Assembly: GCA_046153505.1 (NCBI GenBank)
Contig: JBJXDT010000132.1
Coordinates: 1-42,937, forward strand
Source: JBJXDT01 sp046153505
Lineage (GTDB): Bacteria > Pseudomonadota > Gammaproteobacteria > Burkholderiales > Methylophilaceae
Reading direction: 5' to 3'
DNA length: 42,937 nucleotides
Within the stretch, counting starts at the first letter, position 1. Each line of letters opens with the position of its first letter. The notes under the pieces were generated by a model. The model did not search any database. It worked only from the letters and a program-made list of their open reading frames with translations, and was not told the DNA's origin. Of this stretch, positions 23,276 through 30,449 are shown in pieces. The translations under genes were made by a program, and so were the position numbers.

Positions 23276-25174
23276 CTACTCTTTGCTTTCTAACAATTTG
23301 CGATTGACCACAACCTCTGTTTTTGCTTTTAGTGATTTTCCATAAGCACTAATATACTCTGCCGCGACAGCGCCTTCCAACTCAAGCTCGGCTGTTTTCT
23401 TAGTTTCATCATCGGTCAACGCATTTTCAACATGAGAAATTGCCACGAGTGTATAGGCGCGATTACCATCAATAAAACCATCATAAGCTGGCAATTTGCT
23501 AGTATTGATTTTGAACACATGCTCCATGACCGCATTAGACAAACCTTGTGCAGTTTTGCGGTCTACCGTTACTGGCTGAATCCAATCTAATTCTTTAACG
23601 GTTTCGCCAGCTTTAAGCTTAGCCAGAACTGAATCACCCTTTTCTTTCGCCATTTTCGCAGCTGCCTCAAGCTTCAATAGGGCCTCAATTCCACCTTTAA
23701 CTTCATCCAAAGTACGTGGTGCTGACGCCTTATGTTCTGCAACACGCGCTGAAACTAAGTTGTTCTGTGATATCTCGACGGCTTCAGTGTTGCGTTTTTC
23801 TTTAAGCACTTCATCAGAAAACACCATTGCCATTAACTTATCGTTCTTGAAATATTTACCAATATCCTCACGACTCATCCAGCCAGATGTTTGTATCTGT
23901 AAATTTAACTTCTTCGCGACTGGTTGTAGACTTGCAGACTGTTCATACACTGTGTTGCTGAAATCCTCTGTCAGTTCTGCATATTTTGCTTGAGCCTTTT
24001 GAAAAATCAGATCGCCTTTAATTTGTGCTTTCATGCTGTCGAGTGACGATGATGCACCTGAAACACCATCTAAGCGAATGATATGGTAGCCAAACTCTGA
24101 TTCGACTAAATCGCTAATTTGCCCAACTTTCATACTAAACACAGCATCCTCAAAAGGCTTCACCATGGCGCCTCGACCAAAACTGCCTAAATCACCCGCT
24201 TTTGCTGCAGAACCAGGGTCTTGTGAGAATTTTGTAGCTAATTCTTCAAACTTTTTAGGATTTTTTTTCAATTGCGCCAAAATATCCTCGGCCTTAGCTT
24301 TAGCAGCGGCTTTGTCAGCTTCTTTAGCAGCAACACCAAACGCTATCAAAATATGGCTCGCATGCCGTTGTTCATCGCCTTGGAATTTATCTTTATTCGT
24401 ATCGTAAAACTCTTTAATCTCCGCATCTGTGACCAAACCGCTTACTTGCGGCACCAAATCATTGGCGGACAACAATACGAACTCTAATTTAACTTGCTCA
24501 GGAACTTTAAATTTGTCTTTATGTAACTCGTAATAGGCTTTCACCTGCTCTGGCGTGACTTTAACTTGCGAAACAAAAGATGCAACCTTAATATCGGTGG
24601 TACTTACATCACGCTTTTGATGCGCAAATTGCAATGTTTGCTCCGCAACACTTTTAGGCACCATCACCAAGTGCGCCAAGCCTTCGCGCGCTTGCTGCGT
24701 AACCATGTCTCCGCGAATACTACTTTCAAATTTTGTTGCAGTTAGTTTGTTTTGGTCTAGCGTTTTTTGATACAAGTCTTCAGAGAATTTTCCATTTTCC
24801 TGAAACTCTGGCATCGCGATAATATGCTCGCTCAGCTGTGCATCACTAATTCTAAAGTTAGCATGTTGAATCTCAGCATTGACTAAACGCCTTGTTATAA
24901 GGCCATCCAGCACAGATTGCTTGAAAGCTGGGGTTTCAAGCATTGCTGTATCTACTTTTTGTCCCTCAGCCTGCATGCGGTTACGCACATTTTCAATGGC
25001 ATTACCATATTCCTGAATAGAAATTTTCTCACGACCAACTTTCGCCACTGCCACGTCGTGTCCAGCTTGATTTAAGTAGGAATCAATCCCAAAAAGTGCA
25101 AATGGGATGGTAATAAGTGCCAAAATGAATTTAGCTACCCAACCAGTTGTGAGTTTACGAACTGCGTCTAACAT
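23276..25174 (-). CDS. ppiD: Periplasmic folding chaperone / peptidyl-prolyl isomerase PpiD
   Basis: Inner-membrane-anchored SurA-like chaperone near the Sec translocon. The N-terminus has one membrane anchor (about residues 12-30, WVAKFILALITIPFALFGID), a SurA-N-type chaperone region (about 35-230), and one parvulin domain (about 265-365; RHASHILIAFG, KFEELATKFSQDPGSA, GDLGSFGRGAMVKPFEDAVF, FGYHIIRLD). The rest is the C-terminal chaperone lobe. 632 aa agrees with the family. Unlike the enzymatically dead E. coli domain, the parvulin segment here looks complete. It is usually found next to hupB; here a YcaO/ABC segment and two tRNAs lie in between. Confidence 0.93.
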   Translation of the reverse strand: MLDAVRKLTTGWVAKFILALITIPFALFGIDSYLNQAGHDVAVAKVGREKISIQEYGNAIENVRNRMQAEGQKVDTAMLETPAFKQSVLDGLITRRLVNAEIQHANFRISDAQLSEHIIAMPEFQENGKFSEDLYQKTLDQNKLTATKFESSIRGDMVTQQAREGLAHLVMVPKSVAEQTLQFAHQKRDVSTTDIKVASFVSQVKVTPEQVKAYYELHKDKFKVPEQVKLEFVLLSANDLVPQVSGLVTDAEIKEFYDTNKDKFQGDEQRHASHILIAFGVAAKEADKAAAKAKAEDILAQLKKNPKKFEELATKFSQDPGSAAKAGDLGSFGRGAMVKPFEDAVFSMKVGQISDLVESEFGYHIIRLDGVSGASSSLDSMKAQIKGDLIFQKAQAKYAELTEDFSNTVYEQSASLQPVAKKLNLQIQTSGWMSREDIGKYFKNDKLMAMVFSDEVLKEKRNTEAVEISQNNLVSARVAEHKASAPRTLDEVKGGIEALLKLEAAAKMAKEKGDSVLAKLKAGETVKELDWIQPVTVDRKTAQGLSNAVMEHVFKINTSKLPAYDGFIDGNRAYTLVAISHVENALTDDETKKTAELELEGAVAAEYISAYGKSLKAKTEVVVNRKLLESKE

Positions 25175-25302
25175 AATGTGCTTTCAAAAATCTATTTTGT
25201 TGGTCAAAAAAATACAGTGCGTAATATAGCACAAAGGCTCATTTTACGCATACCGCAAACCGATTTGATTCGTCATAAATCAATATGCACTTAGCAACTT
25301 AC

Positions 25303-26064
25303 CTACTTCCGCAGACGGTATCCCGTTTTAAAAATCCATCCGATGATCATCAGACAAATAATAGTAAATACGCTAATCATAATAACACTCGTGGTGAGGC
25401 TAACGTCGCCCTGTTCATAGAAACTCCAGCGAAAACCACTGACCAGATAAACGACTGGGTTTATTAAAGAAACCTGATGCCAAAACGGGGGGAGCATATT
25501 AATGGAATAAAAGCTACCGCCCAAAAATGTCAATGGGGTGATAATCAGCAAAGGGATGAGCTGTAGTTTCTCAAACCCATCCGCCCAAATGCCTATGATG
25601 AAGCCTAGAAGGCTGAAAGTCACACTGGTAATGCTTAAGAAAAACAACATCCACAAAGGGTGTGCTACATGCAACGGCACAAAGAAGGTTGCTGTAATAA
25701 GCACGATCGTGCCGATAAGGAATGATTTCGTCGCTGCTGCACCAACATAACCTACCATGATTTCAATGTATGACAGCGGTGCTGATAGGATCTCATAAAT
25801 TGTACCTGTAAAACGCGGAAAATATATGCCAAACGAAGCGTTGGAAACGCTTTGACCCAACACGGTAAGCATAATTAATCCTGGGACGATAAATGCGCCG
25901 TATGGAACACCATCTATCGCTTGCATTCTTGAACCAATCGCTGAGCCGAACACGATAAAGTACAACACGGTTGAAATGACTGGGGATGCGATGCTTTGCC
26001 CGATTGTTCGGAGGGTACGCCCCATTTCAAACTTGTAAATCGCTCGAATTCCTCGAAAATTCAT
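25303..26064 (-). CDS. ABC-2 type exporter permease
   Basis: Membrane subunit of an ABC-2 exporter (YadH/NodJ-like), 253 aa with about six hydrophobic spans. Family features include IYKFEMGRTLRTIGQSIASPV at the start (key part RTIGQSIASP), FIVPGLIML, the GTIYEILSAPLSYIEI loop, and LTFLGGSFYSINMLPPFWHQ near the end. Its ATG overlaps the TGA of the ATPase gene (ATGA) and is preceded by GGAGG, so the two are coupled. The substrate is unknown; YadH relatives and polysaccharide or drug exporters share this fold. Confidence 0.9.
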   Translation of the reverse strand: MNFRGIRAIYKFEMGRTLRTIGQSIASPVISTVLYFIVFGSAIGSRMQAIDGVPYGAFIVPGLIMLTVLGQSVSNASFGIYFPRFTGTIYEILSAPLSYIEIMVGYVGAAATKSFLIGTIVLITATFFVPLHVAHPLWMLFFLSITSVTFSLLGFIIGIWADGFEKLQLIPLLIITPLTFLGGSFYSINMLPPFWHQVSLINPVVYLVSGFRWSFYEQGDVSLTTSVIMISVFTIICLMIIGWIFKTGYRLRK

Positions 26065-26987
26065 ACCGCCTCCACAAGTTCGATGAAAATTTCCTCAAGG
26101 CTACTTTGGCGACTGAAAATATCCTTTGGTCGAATTCCACTTGATTTTAGAGAGTCCAGCATATCCGAAATATCGTTGTCAGCTTGTGCATCATAGGTAA
26201 GAATCAATTTATTGCCATCATCATCAAGTATCAATGGTTGCGATTTTAAGGCGTCAGGAATAGCTGCAAGCGGTTCGCGTAAAACAAAAATCATCTGGCG
26301 TTTACCCATCTTATGCATTAATGTGCCTTTGTTTTCGGTAAGAATCAATTTTCCTTTATGAATTACACCAATTCGGTCAGCCATTTCTTGGGCTTCTTCA
26401 ATGTAATGTGTAGTTAGAATAACTGTGACCCCGGTTTCTCGCAGTGCATGTACCTGTGCCCACATTGATTTACGTAAATCTACATCCACTCCAGCGGATG
26501 GTTCGTCAAGGAACAAAATCTCTGGTTCATGTGAAAGCGCCTTCGCAATCATCACACGTCGTTTCATGCCACCTGAGAGTTTACGAATCTGTTCATCCTT
26601 CTTGTCCCACAACGACAATTGCTTCAGCACAACCTCTATATAGGCTGGATTACGAGGTTTTCCAAACAAACCACGACTAAACGACACTGTATTCCAAACC
26701 GACTCAAAAGCATCTGTTGTCAGTTCCTGTGGTACCAACCCCAAAGCAGAGCGCGCTTGGCGATACTGGGCAATATTATCAAAACCCGAGACAGCAATCT
26801 TTCCACTCGTTGGCTGCACAATGCCACAAACGGCATTGATTAGTGTCGTTTTACCTGCACCATTTGGCCCGAGTAGTGCAAAAATTTCCCCGCGCTTGAT
26901 TTCAAGGTTGATATTGTCAAGTGCGCGAAATCCATTGTCATATGTCTTGTTAAGGGCATGTATTGAAATTGCCAAGTCAGTTGTCAT
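26061..26987 (-). CDS. ABC exporter ATP-binding protein
   Basis: Cytoplasmic ATPase partner of the ABC-2 permease, about 308 aa. The Walker A LLGPNGAGKTTLIN, Q-loop VPQE, signature LSGGMKRRV, Walker B ILFLDEPSAGVD and switch His in TTHYIEE are all present. A C-terminal extension (about 220-308) ends SSLEEIFIELVEAV, like YadG/CcmA-type exporters. I use the ATG at 26987; an ATG six codons upstream (27005) is also possible, and neither has a clear ribosome site. The pair diverges from the OsmC-YcaO gene. Confidence 0.92.
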   Translation of the reverse strand: MTTDLAISIHALNKTYDNGFRALDNINLEIKRGEIFALLGPNGAGKTTLINAVCGIVQPTSGKIAVSGFDNIAQYRQARSALGLVPQELTTDAFESVWNTVSFSRGLFGKPRNPAYIEVVLKQLSLWDKKDEQIRKLSGGMKRRVMIAKALSHEPEILFLDEPSAGVDVDLRKSMWAQVHALRETGVTVILTTHYIEEAQEMADRIGVIHKGKLILTENKGTLMHKMGKRQMIFVLREPLAAIPDALKSQPLILDDDGNKLILTYDAQADNDISDMLDSLKSSGIRPKDIFSRQSSLEEIFIELVEAV

Positions 26988-27005
26988 GTAAATTTTTAAG
27001 CCCAT

Positions 27006-27353
27006 TGAAAAGTGATACTTAATTTTTGAGATTTATCTAATTATCATCAGAAATTATAATTTAGACACATGGCTAAATTATTCATGTTGCACAAAAGTCT
27101 CAGCAGCAAAGCTAAGTCAGTAACTTTGAATGATATTTAGTGTGAGTCTACCATTTTCCAATAGTAAAGCGATGAATTCTAATTTGCTTAGTTGAAACAC
27201 GTCTTAGTTTTACAAACATATTCCATAAATCATTTTTTTAAAGTTACTCTCCAAATATTACTAGTGGGATCAATCGATGTATTTACACAGCATTAGCGTT
27301 GTGATGGATAATTGTTTATATATCAATTTATACCCATTTTTGGAATTATTCCC
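27006..27353. other. 348-bp AT-rich intergenic region between ABC ATPase and OsmC-YcaO
   Basis: This divergent region holds a perfect TATAAT at 27055-27060 on the plus strand with only a weak -35 (TTTATC, 17-bp spacer). If used, it gives the OsmC-YcaO mRNA a leader near 290 bases. A 23-codon open frame (27069-27140) starts just after it. I see no terminator, riboswitch or strong repeat, and no clear promoter for the minus-strand ABC genes. Confidence 0.6.
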
Positions 27354-29570
27354 ATGGAAATTAAGGTCAACTTTCTCGATAAATTACGTCTAGAAGCCAA
27401 GTTCGATGACTTCACTGTAATTTCCGATCAGTCTATCCGATATAAAGGAGATGGCTCCGCTCCAGGCCCTTTTGATTACTTTCTAGCTTCATCTGCCTTA
27501 TGTGCAGCTTATTTTGTGAAGTTGTACTGCAATACACGCAATATATCTACTGAAAATATTCGCCTCTCTCAGAATAATATTGTCGACCCAGAAAACCGAT
27601 ACCAACAGATTTTCAAAATTCAGGTCGAATTACCAGAAGAAATTTCTACCAAAGACCGCCAAGGTATTTTGCGTTCCATCGACCGTTGTACAGTTAAAAA
27701 AGTGGTTCAAGCCGGACCCGAGTTTCTCATTGAAGAAGTAGAAAACCTTGATACCGATGCACAGTCATTGTTGATGCTAAAACCTGATGCTGGCGCTAGG
27801 ACCTATATCGAGGGCAAGGATCTATGTCTAGAGCAAACTATAGCCAATATGTCTGGCGTGTTGTCGAATCTAGGCATTAAGATTGAAATCGCATCATGGC
27901 GCAATATTATACCAAATGTGTGGTCGATACATATCCGTGACGCACACTCGCCGATGTGCTTTACGAATGGCAAGGGGTCAACCAAAGAAAGCGCCTTGGC
28001 TTCGGCATTGGGTGAGTATATAGAACGACTGAGTAATAACCATTTCTATGCAGGTATATTCTGGGGAGAAGATATCGCTAACGCAACGTTTGTGCACTAC
28101 CCAAGTGAACGTTGGTTCAAACCGGGTAGTAAAGATAAATTGCCTGCAGAAATTCTCGATGAGTATTGTCAGCAAATTTACAATCCTGATGGCGATTTAC
28201 GCGCTTCGCATCTAGTAGACACCAATTCTGGCAATGTACAGCGTGGTATTTGTTCACTGCCATTTGTTCGCCAGTCGGATGGTGAGATCATTTACTTTCC
28301 GTCCAACCTGATTGAAAACCTATACGTCAGTAATGGCATGAGTGCCGGCAATACGCTTGATGAAGCGAAGGTGCAATGCCTGTCTGAGATTTTCGAGCGA
28401 GCAGTCAAACGCGAAATTCTAGAAAGTGAGGTCGCTTTGCCGGATGTGCCGCAGGAAGTATTGGCTAAATATCCTAGCATTCTTGCTGGTATTCTAAAGC
28501 TTGAAGAACAGGGCTTTCCGGTACTGGTAAAAGATGCTTCACTTGGTGGGATCTACCCTGTGATGTGTGTCACTTTGATGAATCCGCGAACAGGCGGAGT
28601 GTTTGCCTCGTTCGGTGCGCACCCAAACCTAGGAGTGGCGCTGGAACGAAGTTTGACAGAGTTACTACAAGGACGCAGTTTAGAAGGTCTGAACGATTTG
28701 CCACAACCAACTTTTACAAGCGAAGCAGTGAATGAGCCAAATAACTTTGTTGAACACTTTATTGATTCTAGCGGGATTGTGTCGTGGCGTTTTTTCAGCT
28801 CAAAATCGGATTACGATTTTGTTGAGTGGGACTTCTCTAGCCAAGGTGTACACTCAAATGCTGATGAGGCCGTGACCTTATTAGGCATTCTTAAAGCAAT
28901 GGGCAAAGAAACTTACGTGGCAGTGTATGATCAGCTAGGCGCAACTGCCTGCCGGATATTAGTACCGGGCTATTCTGAAATTTATCCGATAGAAGATCTA
29001 ATCTGGGATAACACCAACAAGGCGCTTTTGTTTCGCGCTGATATTTTGAACCTGTCTCGCCTAGATGATGCCAGCCTAGATGCCCTGCTTGAGCGTTTAG
29101 ATAATAACGAACTCGATGAGTACGGGGACATCTCCACATTAATCGGCATTGAGTTTGACGAGAATACAGAATGGGGTCAGCTAACAGTTTTGGAACTGAA
29201 GCTGCTGATTCATCTTGCATTGCAGCATTTTACTGAAGCACATGAGCTGGTGGGTGCCTTCCTACAGTATAACGACAACACTGTCGAGCGCGGATTGTTT
29301 TACCAGGCCTTGAATGTGGTGCTAGAGATTCTGCTGGATGACGACTTGGAACTTGACAACTACGTGGTCAACTTACGTCGGATGTTTGGCAATACAAGAA
29401 TGAACGCTGTAATGGGTTCAGTAGACGGTAGCGTGCGCTTCTTCGGCTTATCGCCAACCAGTATAAAACTGGAGGGACTCGATAGGCACCACCGAATGAT
29501 TGACAGCTACAGAAAATTGCATACGGCGCGGGCTAAAATGGCAGCTATTGTTAATTATGGTCAAGAATAA
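27354..29570 (+). CDS. OsmC domain - YcaO domain fusion protein
   Basis: A 738-aa protein. Residues about 1-135 form an OsmC/Ohr-like domain with both candidate peroxidatic-type cysteines: C50 (SSALCAAYF) and C112 (IDRCTVKKVVQAGPE). Residues about 160-560 form a YcaO domain, an ATP-dependent enzyme family that activates amide backbones or related groups. Its ATP/Mg site is visible as GEYIER (E221, E224) and E337-x3-Q341-x3-E345-x2-E348-R349, and GAHPNLGVALERSLTE. The C-terminal ~170 residues are helical, as in E. coli YcaO, whose role is tied to ribosomal protein S12 methylthiolation in the literature. No azoline dehydrogenase or E1-like partner is nearby. I choose the ATG at 27354 with GGAA eight bases upstream over a TTG at 27312. 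It diverges from an ABC exporter. Confidence 0.9.
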   Translation: MEIKVNFLDKLRLEAKFDDFTVISDQSIRYKGDGSAPGPFDYFLASSALCAAYFVKLYCNTRNISTENIRLSQNNIVDPENRYQQIFKIQVELPEEISTKDRQGILRSIDRCTVKKVVQAGPEFLIEEVENLDTDAQSLLMLKPDAGARTYIEGKDLCLEQTIANMSGVLSNLGIKIEIASWRNIIPNVWSIHIRDAHSPMCFTNGKGSTKESALASALGEYIERLSNNHFYAGIFWGEDIANATFVHYPSERWFKPGSKDKLPAEILDEYCQQIYNPDGDLRASHLVDTNSGNVQRGICSLPFVRQSDGEIIYFPSNLIENLYVSNGMSAGNTLDEAKVQCLSEIFERAVKREILESEVALPDVPQEVLAKYPSILAGILKLEEQGFPVLVKDASLGGIYPVMCVTLMNPRTGGVFASFGAHPNLGVALERSLTELLQGRSLEGLNDLPQPTFTSEAVNEPNNFVEHFIDSSGIVSWRFFSSKSDYDFVEWDFSSQGVHSNADEAVTLLGILKAMGKETYVAVYDQLGATACRILVPGYSEIYPIEDLIWDNTNKALLFRADILNLSRLDDASLDALLERLDNNELDEYGDISTLIGIEFDENTEWGQLTVLELKLLIHLALQHFTEAHELVGAFLQYNDNTVERGLFYQALNVVLEILLDDDLELDNYVVNLRRMFGNTRMNAVMGSVDGSVRFFGLSPTSIKLEGLDRHHRMIDSYRKLHTARAKMAAIVNYGQE

Positions 29571-29656
29571 TGACCAAGAACTCTCAAATTGTTCAACTCA
29601 GAAAAAGGGAAAGTTAACTAGAAACACGCCCTACTTCAAGGACTGCAGAGAATCTA

Positions 29657-29707
29657 GAAAAGCAAAAGCCCCGCTCTTGGCGGGGCTTGCATGCCAAGTT
29701 GCTTTTT
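29657..29707. terminator. Bidirectional terminator between OsmC-YcaO and tRNA-Asp
   Basis: AAGCCCCGC (29666-29674) and GCGGGGCTT (29680-29688) form a strong stem, with an outer AAAAGCAA / TTGCTTTT pair at 29657 and 29700. A T-run follows on each strand, so it can stop both the YcaO transcript and the minus-strand tRNA transcript. Confidence 0.85.
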
Positions 29708-29729
29708 TACTACAGCAACTCAGACTTGT

Positions 29730-29806
29730 TGGCGGAGTGGACGGGACTCGAACCCGCGACCCCCGGCGTGACAGGCCGGTATTCTAACCAACTGAACTAC
29801 CACTCC
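29730..29806 (-). tRNA. tRNA-Asp (anticodon GTC)
   Basis: On the minus strand the gene begins GGAGTGGTAGTTCAGTTGG and has anticodon stem CCGGC/GCCGG around loop CTGTCAC, giving anticodon GTC, T-arm GGTTCGAGTCC, discriminator G, and an encoded CCA (29730-29732). It is 77 bases including CCA and nearly matches E. coli tRNA-Asp. A strong terminator lies just downstream. Confidence 0.97.
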
Positions 29807-29819
29807 AGTTATCTTTTTG

Positions 29820-29853
29820 CACAAAAACAAAGAGTGCCTTATAGCGCACTCTT
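29820..29853 (-). terminator. Hairpin with T-run between tRNA-Val and tRNA-Asp
   Basis: Read on the minus strand, AAGAGTGC and GCACTCTT (29853-29846 and 29837-29830) form an eight-pair stem followed by TGTTTTTG. It could terminate transcription after tRNA-Val or act as a processing site between the two tRNAs. Confidence 0.5.
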
Positions 29854-29883
29854 GGTTGTCCTAAGGCAAATGTTTACAAGTTT

Positions 29884-29959
29884 TGGTGGGTGCTAACGGG
29901 GTCGAACCGCTGACATTCGCCTTGTAAGGGCGACGCTCTACCAACTGAGCTAAGCACCC
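29884..29959 (-). tRNA. tRNA-Val (anticodon TAC)
   Basis: On the minus strand the gene begins GGGTGCTTAGCTCAGTTGG, with anticodon loop CTTACAA (anticodon TAC), T-arm GGTTCGACCCC, acceptor AGCACCC, discriminator A and encoded CCA at 29886-29884. Total 76 bases. Confidence 0.97.
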
Positions 29960-29985
29960 TGCATCACTTTACAAACTATTAAGCT

Positions 29986-30042
29986 TTAAAAACTAGCAGT
30001 GCTTGTTGGTTAAATTGCTTAACCAACAAAGTCGGCTAGTTT
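29986..30042 (-). terminator. Terminator of hupB overlapping its stop codon
   Basis: On the minus strand an inner stem TTGTTGGTTAA/TTAACCAACAA (30029-30019 and 30013-30003) sits inside an outer pair AAACTAGC/GCTAGTTT (30042-30035 and 29997-29990) followed by further T. The outer arm includes the hupB TAG (30036-30038). Confidence 0.75.
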
Positions 30043-30308
30043 ACAGCATCTTTAAGTGCTTTACCAGCCCTGAATTTAGGAGAATTAGCAGCTTTGATTT
30101 TAATTGCCGCGCCTGTGCGCGGATTACGTCCAACTCTCGCTGCTCGTTTACCTACATAAAACGTACCGAAACCAATTAAAGTCACCATATTACCTTTTTT
30201 CATGGCCTTGGTGATTGCGGCGGTAGTCGCATCAAGAGAGCGGCCAGCCGCAGCTTTTGAAATGCCAGCCGCTTTTGCAACTTGATCAATCAACTCTGAT
30301 TTATTCAC
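30036..30308 (-). CDS. hupB: DNA-binding protein HU
   Basis: Small histone-like dimeric protein that bends DNA. The 90-aa sequence begins MNKSELIDQVAKAAGISKA, with the DNA-binding arm containing the invariant GRNPRTGAAIKI (residues about 61-72) and the end SPKFRAGKALKDAVN. The start is GTG (30306-30308) with a good AGGGGA ribosome site. Its position after lon marks it as the HU-beta type. It has its own strong promoter (30365-30394) and terminator, so it is not dependent on lon. Confidence 0.96.
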   Translation of the reverse strand: MNKSELIDQVAKAAGISKAAAGRSLDATTAAITKAMKKGNMVTLIGFGTFYVGKRAARVGRNPRTGAAIKIKAANSPKFRAGKALKDAVN

Positions 30309-30345
30309 TTGTAATCCCCTCTATATCATTAATAGTTTGAAATAA

Positions 30346-30357
30346 CAGGATATCCTG
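30346..30357. promoter_or_regulatory. 12-bp palindrome at the predicted hupB transcription start
   Basis: CAGGATATCCTG is a perfect palindrome that begins about 7 bases after the hupB -10 box, i.e. around +1 to +12. It could be an operator or a small 5' hairpin in the mRNA. Function is inferred from position only. Confidence 0.35.
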
Positions 30358-30364
30358 AATTGTC

Positions 30365-30394
30365 TTTATAGCAAGCCGCAAAAGCCTCTGTCAA
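30365..30394 (-). promoter_or_regulatory. Sigma-70 promoter of hupB
   Basis: On the minus strand a perfect TTGACA (30394-30389), an 18-bp spacer, and TATAAA (30370-30365) form a strong promoter about 57 bases before the GTG start. Confidence 0.8.
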
Positions 30395-30449
30395 TGCTTT
30401 CCAGCAATTTTTACAAGAAAATTACAATTTTATTTTTTCCCACAAAAAA

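Noticed and set aside
25175..29730. Integrative element inserted at the 3' end of tRNA-Asp
   Set aside because: I looked for a direct repeat of the tRNA 3' end (TGGCGGAGTGGACGG on the plus strand) near ppiD and found none, and there is no integrase. Only an accessory gene segment is supported.
29500..29896. Two small plus-strand frames across the YcaO end and tRNA-Asp
   Set aside because: They run through the terminator and the tRNA gene; the apparent peptide segment DGTRTRDPRRDRP is the well-known mistranslation of tRNA complement.
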